From HGM04593 sp045634085 (lineage in GTDB: Bacteria > Bacteroidota > Bacteroidia > Bacteroidales > Bacteroidaceae): a DNA stretch of 30,013 nt. The translations under genes were made by a program, and so were the position numbers. The stretch lies in the NCBI GenBank assembly GCA_045634085.1, contig JAZQZM010000094.1, positions 1 to 30,013 on the forward strand. Reading direction: 5' to 3'. The notes below the pieces were generated by a model. The model worked only from the letters and a program-made list of their open reading frames with translations, did no database searches and was not told the DNA's origin. Of the stretch, positions 1-7,491 are shown piece after piece (positions within the stretch are counted from its first letter, which is position 1; every line of letters begins with the position of its first letter).

Positions 1-2278
1 GAACACATTCCGTCAGTACGGAATAACTATAGCTAGAGCCGATTCTCTTTGGCCAACACTCAACATTACCATCAACCCCGAGATTGGCGGTTTCACTGCT
101 ATCAACGGCGAGGAGGGTGTAACAACCAAACGTGCACCGGCAGATTACAAGCTCCCAATTGCCGCCGTACCTGCCGAGGGTTATCACTTTGTAAACTGGA
201 CAAAGGGCGATGATGTGTTGAGCAGCAACGCTGAGCACGCTGTAACCATAAGCGGAGTAAAGGGCGAGATAACAGACATCACCGCGAACTTTGCAATCAA
301 CATATACAACATCAATGTAACAGCAGGTGAAGGCGGTAGCGCAAGCGCAAGTGCAGCAACTGTTGAGCATGGCAGCGAGGTAACGCTCACAGCCGTGGCA
401 AATGCCGGTTATGAATTTGTAAACTGGACAAAGGGCGGTGAGGTTGTCAGCAACAATACAAACTATACATTCGTGGCAACAGCTAATGGCGAGTATGTTG
501 CAAACTTCAGACAAATTGTAAATTGCATAGTCACTGTAACTGCAACAACAATTGGAGGCGAGAATGGTGGTACCGTAAAGGTTGCTGTAGGTACAACAGA
601 GAGTAATGAATCACTGGTTGTAAATAAGGATGCTAATGCGACATTCACCGCTACTACTGCCGGTACAAACTACCGCTTTGCAGGTTGGTACAATGAGAAC
701 GACGAGTGTGTAAGCACTGATGCAAGCTACTCGACAACTATCACGGCAAATACAACCTACAATGCCAAATTCATAAAGCAGGTAGATGTCAGAATTGAAT
801 TGATAAAGAACGGATATGCATTTGCATACATTGGCGACGAAGCCACACTCACGCACAAGGTTTTTGATTACGGAACAACAGTTGACATACACGCTGTATC
901 TTATAGCGCTGATGCAATATTTGCATACTGGACATTGGATGATACAAAACTGAGTCAGGATGCTGATTACTCATTTGTTGCCGAGGAAGACAGCTACTAT
1001 TTTGTCGCAAACTTCAACTACAAGGCATACATTGCAGTAGTGGCAGGCGATAACGGTACAGCGTACATTGGCAGCGAAGGTGTGACAAGGTTTGAAATGG
1101 CAACTGGCAACACCGTAACCATTACAGCAAATGCAAATAGCGGTTATGTATTTGACCACTGGGCATTGATAGATGGCAGCAGTGACGAAGGTACCACAGT
1201 GAGCACAAGTGCTGTATATACTTTGACATTGAAAGCAAATCCCAACACGACTGTTACCTACAAGGCTTTCTTTAGGCAATTTACCGCTCTTGAAGACGGT
1301 AAAGCCTACCGCATTGCCGGCAAGATGAGTGACGGAACATTGCGCTACATCTACCGTGATGGACAAAACCTCAAATGGAGCACCACAAAGGACGAGACGA
1401 CCAAATCTATATTCATTGCACAAAGCGACTTCAACGGTTCATTAAACCTTATCAGTGCAGTAGGTGATTACGGTTGGAATTACGATGGTGATTTGAGCCA
1501 TTCATACGCAACACTAAAGACTGCTGACGGTTCTAAAGACGGAACATTTACATTGTATGCAGTAAGCGGCGATAACAAGAGAAGCTACAACGCATACGGA
1601 ACATCCACCAGCAATGACCTAAACTTTAATACAGGTACAAACATCAGAAAGGAAAACGAAAACGGCAACTGCACAGACATGGTGTTTGAGGAAGTTCCAT
1701 TCGCATTCCAAGTGAGCGTAGCCGATGGTTCTAACGCAAAGTTGGGTACTGTAAACCTGCCATTTGCAACAACAGTACCCGAAGGTGTTAAAGTGTATGG
1801 AGTTGACCACACCGAGGGCGAGCAGGTTTATATGAAAGCACTTGAGCTGACAAACAATGTATTGCCGGCAAAAACTCCTGTTCTCGTTGAGGCTGAAAAA
1901 GCAGGTAAGTTTGGCTTTGCTCCTGCGCCTGCTGCAGCCGTTCACGAAACAGGCTTTGCAGGAACTCTTGAAGCAAAGGAGATCCCAGGTACTACAAACG
2001 CCTATATCCTTTCATACAAGGGAGAGGGTACTCACATAATGCTCTACAAGTTAAGCAGCAGCACCGACAGAAAAATCAATGCAAACAAGGCTTACTTCAT
2101 TGAAGCAACAGGCAAGGCTTCGGCACTGCAGTTTGTATTCGGTGAAACAACCGACATTGAAGAGGTTGAACGCGAAGACCTTGAGCATACAATATATGAC
2201 CTGCAGGGACGCAAGCTGAGCGAGATTACTGAGCCAGGCATCTACATTATTGATGGCAAAAAGGTTTGGATAAAGTAA
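1..2278 (+). CDS. Secreted protein with InlB-type repeats, 3' part (5' end outside window)
   Basis: The reading frame is open from base 2, so the true start lies upstream; 758 residues are visible. The N-terminal part holds about five divergent InlB B-repeat/Flg_new-type modules. Each ends in an aromatic core such as GYEFVNWTKGGE or GYVFDHWALID followed by a Y-x-A-x-F strand; they cover roughly residues 40-420 of the visible part. A non-repetitive beta-rich region follows. The last ~30 residues (YDLQGRKLSE...GIYIIDGKKV) form the short C-terminal tail common on exported Bacteroidales proteins, resembling a type IX sorting domain. These repeats usually belong to surface or secreted adhesin-like proteins. 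The ligand and any upstream catalytic domain cannot be seen. A 52-codon ORF follows on the same strand. The family type is fairly sure; the function is unknown. Confidence 0.85.
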   Translation, partial: NTFRQYGITIARADSLWPTLNITINPEIGGFTAINGEEGVTTKRAPADYKLPIAAVPAEGYHFVNWTKGDDVLSSNAEHAVTISGVKGEITDITANFAINIYNINVTAGEGGSASASAATVEHGSEVTLTAVANAGYEFVNWTKGGEVVSNNTNYTFVATANGEYVANFRQIVNCIVTVTATTIGGENGGTVKVAVGTTESNESLVVNKDANATFTATTAGTNYRFAGWYNENDECVSTDASYSTTITANTTYNAKFIKQVDVRIELIKNGYAFAYIGDEATLTHKVFDYGTTVDIHAVSYSADAIFAYWTLDDTKLSQDADYSFVAEEDSYYFVANFNYKAYIAVVAGDNGTAYIGSEGVTRFEMATGNTVTITANANSGYVFDHWALIDGSSDEGTTVSTSAVYTLTLKANPNTTVTYKAFFRQFTALEDGKAYRIAGKMSDGTLRYIYRDGQNLKWSTTKDETTKSIFIAQSDFNGSLNLISAVGDYGWNYDGDLSHSYATLKTADGSKDGTFTLYAVSGDNKRSYNAYGTSTSNDLNFNTGTNIRKENENGNCTDMVFEEVPFAFQVSVADGSNAKLGTVNLPFATTVPEGVKVYGVDHTEGEQVYMKALELTNNVLPAKTPVLVEAEKAGKFGFAPAPAAAVHETGFAGTLEAKEIPGTTNAYILSYKGEGTHIMLYKLSSSTDRKINANKAYFIEATGKASALQFVFGETTDIEEVEREDLEHTIYDLQGRKLSEITEPGIYIIDGKKVWIK

Positions 2279-2285
2279 AAAGATA

Positions 2286-2357
2286 GAGATACTTCACTGC
2301 GTTCAGTATGACAATTACGCGATATTTGTCACCCTGAGCGGAGCGACGAGAGATTTC
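2286..2357. repeat. Inverted pair of a CTGAGCG-type intergenic repeat
   Basis: Two copies of a short motif face each other. On the minus strand (2313-2286) it begins TGTCATACTGAACGCAGTGA, and on the plus strand (2327-2357) it begins TGTCACCCTGAGCGGAGCGA. They are separated by 13 bases and form an imperfect hairpin just after the stop codon of the InlB-repeat gene. The motif resembles a dispersed intergenic sequence (TGTCATNCTGAGCGNAGCGA) that I recognise from many bacterial genomes. It may act as a processing or termination structure between the two plus-strand genes. The pairing is seen; the role is inferred. Confidence 0.6.
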
Positions 2358-2391
2358 AAAAAAGAGGAACAAACAAGTAAATATCACTACT

Positions 2392-2550
2392 ATGAAACGA
2401 TATATAAAACCCGCAAGCGAAGTTGTTGAACTTAATGTTTCAGGCAGCTTTCTTCTGGTACTCTCCAAGACAGAAGAGGAGATGGGCGGTGACAGTGCCC
2501 TATCGGACGAGCATCGCGGTGACTGGGATAACATTTGGGGCAATATGTAA
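2392..2550 (+). CDS. Small 52-residue peptide of Bacteroidales type
   Basis: An ATG-initiated frame encodes 52 residues. It starts MKRYIKPASEVVELNV, has a short hydrophobic stretch (SFLLVL, residues 19-24), and ends acidic with tryptophans (DWDNIWGNM). Short genes starting MK-x-YIKP and ending in an acidic Trp-containing tail are common next to secreted-protein genes in Prevotella and Bacteroides. Their function is not known to me. It lies 113 bases after the InlB-repeat gene on the same strand, with a hairpin repeat between. It has no recognisable signal peptide. Codon use fits a real gene and the N-terminal pattern is familiar, but the short length limits certainty. Confidence 0.55.
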   Translation: MKRYIKPASEVVELNVSGSFLLVLSKTEEEMGGDSALSDEHRGDWDNIWGNM

Positions 2551-2580
2551 TAACGCCATATAACCCTTATACAAGAAGAT

Positions 2581-2700
2581 GAGGTTGACTAAAAAGGCTC
2601 TTTTGTCGTTACGCTTGCCTCCAAAATCCTCATTTACTTAAGTAAACTGCGGTTTTGGAGCTTTCGCGAGCCTAAAAATAGCTCTTTTTATTCAAACCTC
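2581..2700. repeat. Dispersed ~120-bp hairpin repeat, copy A
   Basis: The whole segment folds back on itself. The left end (GAGGTTGACTAAAAAGGCTC) pairs imperfectly with the right end (GCTCTTTTTATTCAAACCTC), CTCCAAAA pairs with TTTTGGAG further in, and the centre is a perfect 14-base palindrome (TTTACTTAAGTAAA, 2633-2646). A second, diverged copy lies inverted at 29652-29769. The two share blocks such as GACTAAAAAGG, TAAACTGCG and CTCTTTTTATTCAAAC in the same order. It lies between convergent genes. It is probably a non-coding interspersed repeat; its function is unknown. Confidence 0.75.
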
Positions 2701-2704
2701 AACA

Positions 2705-2744
2705 AATGAGTCCGGGTCAAAAGTATTTTTGACCCGGACTCATT
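2705..2744. terminator. Bidirectional terminator
   Basis: A perfect 18-bp inverted repeat (arms 2705-2722 and 2727-2744, core GAGTCCGGGTCAAAA) has a 4-base loop, with A-rich sequence inside one arm and T-rich sequence in the other. It lies between the convergent small peptide gene and the SPASM radical SAM gene and can serve both directions. Confidence 0.85.
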
Positions 2745-2767
2745 CATTTATGGCTGTAACGTGAGAG

Positions 2768-3622
2768 TCAGGACTTTTTCCTGAACCTCTTGGTTACCGA
2801 CATGTAACCGCAACGGCGGCAAAGCGGTTCCACAGCCTCGTGCCTTGTAAAACCGTCGTATATTGCACGTGCGCGAGGCGAGGCGAGGATTTCCTCAAGC
2901 GACTGTTCAAAGAGATTGCCTAGCGCTATATCGCCATCGTGGTCAAGACAACAGGGCACCACGGTACCGTCGGCAAGTACTCCAATCTGATTGCGCAAGG
3001 CATAGCAGAAAGCCTCCTCGGCAGCATACTCCTCACGTCCGCTATCGGGCCACTCGAACATGTCGTCGAACTCAAGATAGAGATTCGGGGCCAGGCACCA
3101 GCCAAAGTAGCGTTCACTCCATGGTTGCGGTATATGCGAGGCCATTATCTCGAGCAAGCGGTCGTTCATGCTGTCATACCCGCCCTTGTTCCACAGACGC
3201 AGCACAATGACAATTCCGCGCGAGGTAGCCTCCTTGGCAAACTGCATTACACCCTCCATATACTGTTCAAGGTTCTCCATTCCATTGCCCTCAGGCGCAT
3301 GCAGTGATATCTGCACCTTGTGAGGCAGCGCCTCAATTACGGCTTGGGCACGGGGGAGAAGAGTGCCGTTTGTAGTAAGCACAGGGACAAAGCCCTTCTC
3401 ACGCGCCATTACAACGAACTCGGGCAGATGGGCGTGCAGCAGAGGCTCGCCCATAAGATGAAAATAGAGGTATTTCACCTTGCCTGCCAGGCGGTCGGTA
3501 AGGTCGTCGAACTCCTGAGGTGTAAGCGTGCGGTTCGCCCTTTTTGTCTTGGGGCAGAACCTGCAACTGAGGTTGCACACGTTGGTTATCTCAAGATAAC
3601 AGCGGGTTATCATAGAAATCAT
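2768..3622 (-). CDS. Radical SAM/SPASM domain protein
   Basis: The protein has 284 residues. The radical SAM cluster motif CX3CX2C is C16, C20 and C23 (CNLSCRFC). It is followed by the usual beta-strand motif HLMGEPLLH (about 55-63) and a TNGTLL strand. The C-terminal part carries a SPASM-like cysteine set (C206, C224-C225, C268, C271) and the phrase GNLFEQSLEEIL typical of SPASM enzymes that bind additional Fe-S clusters. Such proteins often modify peptides or act as sulfatase-maturase relatives; the substrate is not evident here. The start lies 3 bases after the stop of the DUF3108 gene, so the two are co-transcribed. An in-frame ATG three codons later is an alternative start. The family is sure; the reaction is unknown. 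Confidence 0.88.
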   Translation of the reverse strand: MISMITRCYLEITNVCNLSCRFCPKTKRANRTLTPQEFDDLTDRLAGKVKYLYFHLMGEPLLHAHLPEFVVMAREKGFVPVLTTNGTLLPRAQAVIEALPHKVQISLHAPEGNGMENLEQYMEGVMQFAKEATSRGIVIVLRLWNKGGYDSMNDRLLEIMASHIPQPWSERYFGWCLAPNLYLEFDDMFEWPDSGREEYAAEEAFCYALRNQIGVLADGTVVPCCLDHDGDIALGNLFEQSLEEILASPRARAIYDGFTRHEAVEPLCRRCGYMSVTKRFRKKS

Positions 3623-3625
3623 AAT

Positions 3626-4450
3626 TTACTTGGCAAAAGAGGTTATTCGGTGCAGCAGGCCACTCATGTCCAGCAGTTTTGCCTTGGCCGAACCGAAATT
3701 GAGTGCCAGGTCGAGCAGGATTGGAAGGTGGTTCTTGTCTTCGGTCACATGGAAATTGACTATCTCTTTCTCCTTGCCGTTGTTTTCGGTTATCAAGGAG
3801 ACGATGTAACAGTTGTAGGCCATGTCGTGGTCGGACTTCGTACGTTTCCTTTCACGGTAGACAAGGTGCTGGTTCTCTATGCGCTTGCCTGTAGCAACGG
3901 GGAAAGTGAGCCTCGTACCCTTGTCAAGGGATGTGAAATCGAGTGTGCGCGCATAGGCAAGCAGGCTCATCATGTCGTAGACCGGGCGCTGCAGCGTATC
4001 GGTAACGCACTTTACCGGTTCGTCGCAATAGAGGAAACTCTGTGATACCTCGACATTGGCACTGTCGAGATAGTTGTACCACACCTGGCTCAGGCGGTAC
4101 TTCTTGCCCTCGACCGACGCCTTGCGGTAATAGAGTGGCTCGTAGCGGTCGTTGAACACTGTCATCAAGGTATCCCTCATGCGGAAGAACTTGTCGGCCC
4201 TGCGGTTTGTCGAATTGAGGAGTTTCATGCACATGGCATTCTGACCGTTGTATATGGTATCGGTGATTTCAAGCCTGGCGTCTCCGGCCTTTAACCACAC
4301 GAATTTCCAATTGAAATAGAGATTGTACTGCAGGCTTTCACCGGCCTTGTAGGCCTGGGCCTGACTGATTGCCTGCGAATATACTGTGCCGCTGCACATG
4401 AGGAACACAAGCAGCGGAATAAGGAATGCCTTGTATCTTGCGGTTTGCAT
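3626..4450 (-). CDS. DUF3108 domain envelope protein
   Basis: The protein has 274 residues. A Sec signal peptide (MQTARYKAFLIPLLVFLMCS, cleavage likely after residue 25) indicates periplasmic or outer-membrane location. The rest matches the DUF3108 pattern: an early GE-x-L-x-Y-N-L-YFNW strand, a central YDMMSLLAYAR helix, and the C-terminal phrase LPILLDLALNFGSAKA. The function of DUF3108 proteins is not established; they look like lipid- or polymer-binding beta-sheet proteins. The gene has its own -7 element 17 bases upstream of the ATG (4467-4474) and runs directly into the SPASM radical SAM gene. Confidence 0.85.
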   Translation of the reverse strand: MQTARYKAFLIPLLVFLMCSGTVYSQAISQAQAYKAGESLQYNLYFNWKFVWLKAGDARLEITDTIYNGQNAMCMKLLNSTNRRADKFFRMRDTLMTVFNDRYEPLYYRKASVEGKKYRLSQVWYNYLDSANVEVSQSFLYCDEPVKCVTDTLQRPVYDMMSLLAYARTLDFTSLDKGTRLTFPVATGKRIENQHLVYRERKRTKSDHDMAYNCYIVSLITENNGKEKEIVNFHVTEDKNHLPILLDLALNFGSAKAKLLDMSGLLHRITSFAK

Positions 4451-4466
4451 AACTTCGGATTTAGTT

Positions 4467-4474
4467 CAAAGATA
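4467..4474 (-). promoter_or_regulatory. Promoter -7 element for the DUF3108 gene
   Basis: Read on the minus strand, TATCTTTG fits the Bacteroidetes consensus TAnnTTTG. It lies 16 bases before the ATG at 4450, giving a very short leader. No clear -33 TTTG is seen. Confidence 0.5.
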
Positions 4475-4530
4475 ATAAAAGATTGTACATGCCACTGCAG
4501 AAAGTGTTATAAATTAACTTAACGGCGTAA

Positions 4531-5214
4531 CTACCCCACTCCAAGGCCGGTATTTTCAATGAGCACCTCAATCCCGGGCTCGTCCTTTATGAGTGGATAT
4601 ATCTCGGCAACAAACCAGCGGGCAAGTTGTTCATTGCGTTTGACAGCAGTACCGTTATTGCAGAAGAGGTTTACACTGAAATACTCGAAATGGCGGCGCG
4701 CCGTAGCTATGTCGACAAGTATGCGTTCGCGGGTATCGTCCATGGTACAGCACAGCAGGCACACACCGTTGAAATGCTCTGCAATATCACGTGCTGTGAC
4801 ATGTGCCGGGATGCCTTTGTTCCAGCGAATCCTTTGCGCAGCATCGAAGCTCTCCACACCGCAACGGAACTTCACCTTTGCGGGAGCAAAGCGGGCGGCA
4901 AAGGCCTTGAGGCGACTACGGTACATATAATGCGCCTCGAACCACAGTGTATGGATTCCTTTCTCACGCACCACCCTCTCAAGGAGAGCAAGCGTAGCCT
5001 CATCAAGTTCCATAGCTGAACCGGAATTTATGACATCGAGCACACCGTATTGCCCGGTGACCTGTTCAAGCACTTCCTTATTTATAATATAAGGGTCGGC
5101 ACTAACATCCTCGTGGTAGTCGCAGAAAGTGCACTTGCGCCAGCGACACCCCTGCCCCTGCAGCAGTACAAACTCGCGGGGCATGCTGGTGTGTATGAGT
5201 GAATACCTATCCAT
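4531..5214 (-). CDS. Radical SAM protein with CX4CX2C cluster motif (candidate queuine-salvage lyase)
   Basis: The protein has 227 residues. The cluster cysteines are C23, C28 and C31 (GCRWRKCTFC), with four residues between the first two instead of the usual three. A glycine/serine strand follows (NSGSAMELDE), then GVESFD, and the conserved-looking end IEVLIENTGLGVG. The fold length suits a minimal radical SAM barrel without extra domains. Its start overlaps the end of the YhhQ-type transporter gene by 8 bases, so the two are translationally linked. A radical SAM enzyme that converts queuine to preQ1 (QueL, described in gut Clostridioides) is known to accompany YhhQ; the context and length fit that role, but I cannot confirm homology. 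The radical SAM assignment is secure; the queuosine role is inference. Confidence 0.8.
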   Translation of the reverse strand: MDRYSLIHTSMPREFVLLQGQGCRWRKCTFCDYHEDVSADPYIINKEVLEQVTGQYGVLDVINSGSAMELDEATLALLERVVREKGIHTLWFEAHYMYRSRLKAFAARFAPAKVKFRCGVESFDAAQRIRWNKGIPAHVTARDIAEHFNGVCLLCCTMDDTRERILVDIATARRHFEYFSVNLFCNNGTAVKRNEQLARWFVAEIYPLIKDEPGIEVLIENTGLGVG

Positions 5215-5890
5215 TGAAACGGTCGCGCATAACCTTGCGCTTCAGGAATACGATTACGGCATAGGCCATCGGGGTACCGAAAAGCACCTCTATCGCCAGT
5301 TTCATGAAATACTGCAGGGCTATCATAAGAAGCAGGTCACGCACTTCAAGCGTGCCGACAAAGGCTATGAGAACGAACGGCAAGGTGTCGAACAGGTAAC
5401 CTACTACCGAACTTCCTATGGTACGTACCCAAAGACGACGTCCGTTTGTGAGTTTCTTTATGCGTTCCATGAGCCATGCGTTGGAGAGCTCACCCAACAG
5501 GAATCCCATGAGGGAACCTATTACTATTCGCGGCACATAGGTGAAGATGGTATTGTAGGACGTGGCGGTCACATCGAGATAATCGGGCGACGGCAACCAC
5601 ACACCTATCTGGGTGCAGATGACCATGACCACGTTACAGATGAACGTCATCCATATTACCTTGCGCGCTGTGCGATAGCCCCATATCTCGGTAAGCACAT
5701 CGCCGAGCATATAGGCAAAGGGGAATGTTATTGTTCCCGCGTCGAAATAGAAATAACCGAAGATACTGATTATCTTTACTGCCATCACATTCGACACCAG
5801 ATATAGTGTAACGAACAGGGCTGTAACTGCAATAAGCGGCATATCGTCGCTTGTCCGGTTTTTGAAAGGGTTTTCCGATACCTTATCCAT
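5207..5890 (-). CDS. yhhQ: Queuosine precursor transporter, YhhQ/VUT family
   Basis: The protein has 227 residues and about six membrane helices. Family features visible are the first helix ending in SNVMAVKIISIFGYF, the FDAGTITFPFAYMLGDVLTEIWGY-type segment (about residues 50-72), and GSLMGFLLGELSNAWLM in the middle. These are hallmarks of the YhhQ (DUF165/VUT_1) family, inner-membrane carriers for preQ0/preQ1 used for tRNA queuosine synthesis; some members take up queuine. It is the first gene of the minus-strand group and overlaps the next radical SAM gene by 8 bases. A possible promoter lies at about 5913-5920. The start with MDKVSENPFKNRT before the first helix is typical. Confidence 0.9.
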   Translation of the reverse strand: MDKVSENPFKNRTSDDMPLIAVTALFVTLYLVSNVMAVKIISIFGYFYFDAGTITFPFAYMLGDVLTEIWGYRTARKVIWMTFICNVVMVICTQIGVWLPSPDYLDVTATSYNTIFTYVPRIVIGSLMGFLLGELSNAWLMERIKKLTNGRRLWVRTIGSSVVGYLFDTLPFVLIAFVGTLEVRDLLLMIALQYFMKLAIEVLFGTPMAYAVIVFLKRKVMRDRFNG

Positions 5891-5912
5891 AATGTTGAAT
5901 TTTTCCGCGCGA

Positions 5913-5940
5913 AGATAGTAACAAACGAGTAAAACAACAT
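5913..5940 (-). promoter_or_regulatory. Possible promoter for yhhQ operon
   Basis: On the minus strand, TATCTTCG differs from TAnnTTTG at one base. It is preceded by a TTG 17 bases upstream, inside a T-rich tract. It sits about 25 bases before the yhhQ start. This is a weak match, offered because the operon needs a start in the short gap after the terminator. Confidence 0.35.
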
Positions 5941-5969
5941 CAAGTTTGCTTGAATATTTTCAAGGCAAA

Positions 5970-6013
5970 CATATAAAAGGATGCCATACTGCTGCATGGC
6001 ATCCTTTTATATG
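5970..6013 (-). terminator. Terminator of the lipoprotein-DUF5723 operon
   Basis: A perfect 18-bp inverted repeat (arms 5970-5987 and 5996-6013, core AAAGGATGCCAT) has an 8-base loop. It begins 18 bases beyond the stop of the DUF5723 gene and separates it from the yhhQ operon. Confidence 0.8.
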
Positions 6014-6031
6014 TCATTGATTTTTACTGAT

Positions 6032-7444
6032 TCAGTTCTTGGCCTTACCGAGTCCAATGTTTACGCCAAACGAAACACTGGCATTCATGTTCTCAAGCGG
6101 AACGTACTGTTTGCTCACCTTGTTCATGAAGCAGTCGGTACCCACAAAGAATGTGAAACCAGGGCAATGCAGGTTTGCCATAGCGCCGAAACCTGCGCCA
6201 TATGTACCTACTCTGCCGCTGACTGCAAAGTCGAGCACGCTGAATGGTGAAAAGTTCACAACCAGCATTCCTTGATTATATTTATATACGCCATCGAAAC
6301 AACCGGTATAAAGCACGCCGACACTCAAATCACGGTAGAAAGGCATCTCATACTCGGCACCCAGGTTCAATTTGGCGCCGATGCCCTCGGTAACACTGCG
6401 TGTACCACGGTCCTCGAGAGTGAAGAAATCCTCAAGGTCGTCCCTGAGTCCCTCCCACTGGTTGTCAAGTGTCTCTCCTCCGGAATGGATTGCCATGTTG
6501 TCAAAACCGTCGAAGACATAAGGATTCTCGGGGTCCATTGTTGCATAGGCCGACTTGCTCCATGAGATGAAGCCCAAGTCGTTGACCGACGCCGAGAGTG
6601 TGAGGCCTTCAAGAGCACCTTTCTTGAATTCATATACAGCACCGAAATCAAGCCCCATACCAAAGCCGTGAAGACCGGCTGCGGCATCGTTATATCCGTC
6701 AATCATCTTCTTGCCATTGATGCTTGTCTCGTCGGACTCTCCAAATGCACCACCGCAAGCGACATCAACATGGCCGCGAGCCATAACCTCCCAGCGGTCG
6801 GCATTGGCCTTGATGCTCATATCGTCAAAGGTAGCATCGGCATAAGCGAGTCCAAAGAGGAACTTGAGACGCGCACCCAAAGTCAATGACTCGGTAATCT
6901 TGCGCGAGTGTCCCAATGAAAGGTCGGCAAAATTGCGGGTGTGCATGTTTACTCCGCCAAAATCGTACTGGCCATTGCCGGCAACCTTCATGAAACGCAA
7001 CATGTCATTGGGCAACGACACGCCTGTCATTGAACGCATTGTAAGGTCAATGCTGTTGAAACCTCCCCATGCATGGAACGCTGCCGAGAGCAGTGTGATA
7101 TCAAGGTCCATTGCAACGCGGTTGTCACTCTCGAGGCCGCTGAGGAATTCATCGGCACTCACTGTGGGGTGCATGAAGGTGACAAGTTTGTCACTGTTCA
7201 AAGAGGAGTTGAAGAGGAAATTGCCCATTCCCACGTTACCTCGTGTCTCGAGATTGAAGTTGCCAAGAACCGGCAAAGAGAAATGTCCTCTTGTACTCTG
7301 CAAAGCCGGGTTCAGGCGGTAGCGCAGCACATTGCCTTCGGTAAAATATCCTGTGCGCAGCACCTGGGCTCCGGCTGTTGTAAAGCCAAGTACCAAAGCG
7401 GCAACAAGCACTATCTTCTGCATTGTTGGAATTATGTTTTTCAT
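6032..7444 (-). CDS. DUF5723-type outer-membrane barrel-like protein
   Basis: The protein has 470 residues with a signal peptide (MKNIIPTMQKIVLVAALVLG..., cleavage near AGA-Q27). The start of the mature protein (LRTGYFTEGNVLRYRLNPAL) and the phrase LPVLGNFNLETRGNVGMGNF match the Bacteroidales DUF5723 family. The rest consists of alternating strands ending in FGVNIGLGKAKN, as expected for an outer-membrane beta-barrel related to PorP/FadL-like folds. The function is unknown. It lies 47 bases after the lipoprotein gene and is closed by a strong terminator, so the two form one operon. An in-frame ATG at residue 8 is an alternative start. Confidence 0.8.
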   Translation of the reverse strand: MKNIIPTMQKIVLVAALVLGFTTAGAQVLRTGYFTEGNVLRYRLNPALQSTRGHFSLPVLGNFNLETRGNVGMGNFLFNSSLNSDKLVTFMHPTVSADEFLSGLESDNRVAMDLDITLLSAAFHAWGGFNSIDLTMRSMTGVSLPNDMLRFMKVAGNGQYDFGGVNMHTRNFADLSLGHSRKITESLTLGARLKFLFGLAYADATFDDMSIKANADRWEVMARGHVDVACGGAFGESDETSINGKKMIDGYNDAAAGLHGFGMGLDFGAVYEFKKGALEGLTLSASVNDLGFISWSKSAYATMDPENPYVFDGFDNMAIHSGGETLDNQWEGLRDDLEDFFTLEDRGTRSVTEGIGAKLNLGAEYEMPFYRDLSVGVLYTGCFDGVYKYNQGMLVVNFSPFSVLDFAVSGRVGTYGAGFGAMANLHCPGFTFFVGTDCFMNKVSKQYVPLENMNASVSFGVNIGLGKAKN

Positions 7445-7491
7445 AGTATTATGCTTTTTTGATTGTTTGTCAAAAACTGTCGGTAATGATA

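Noticed and set aside
2247..2543. Minus-strand 98-residue ORF containing VIVILNAVKYLYLF
   Set aside because: It is the translation of the inverted CTGAGCG-type repeat and lies antisense to the 52-residue peptide gene.
3320..4045. Plus-strand 241-residue ORF antisense to the SPASM and DUF3108 genes
   Set aside because: No recognisable protein family; both minus-strand genes underneath are clear, so this is a shadow frame.
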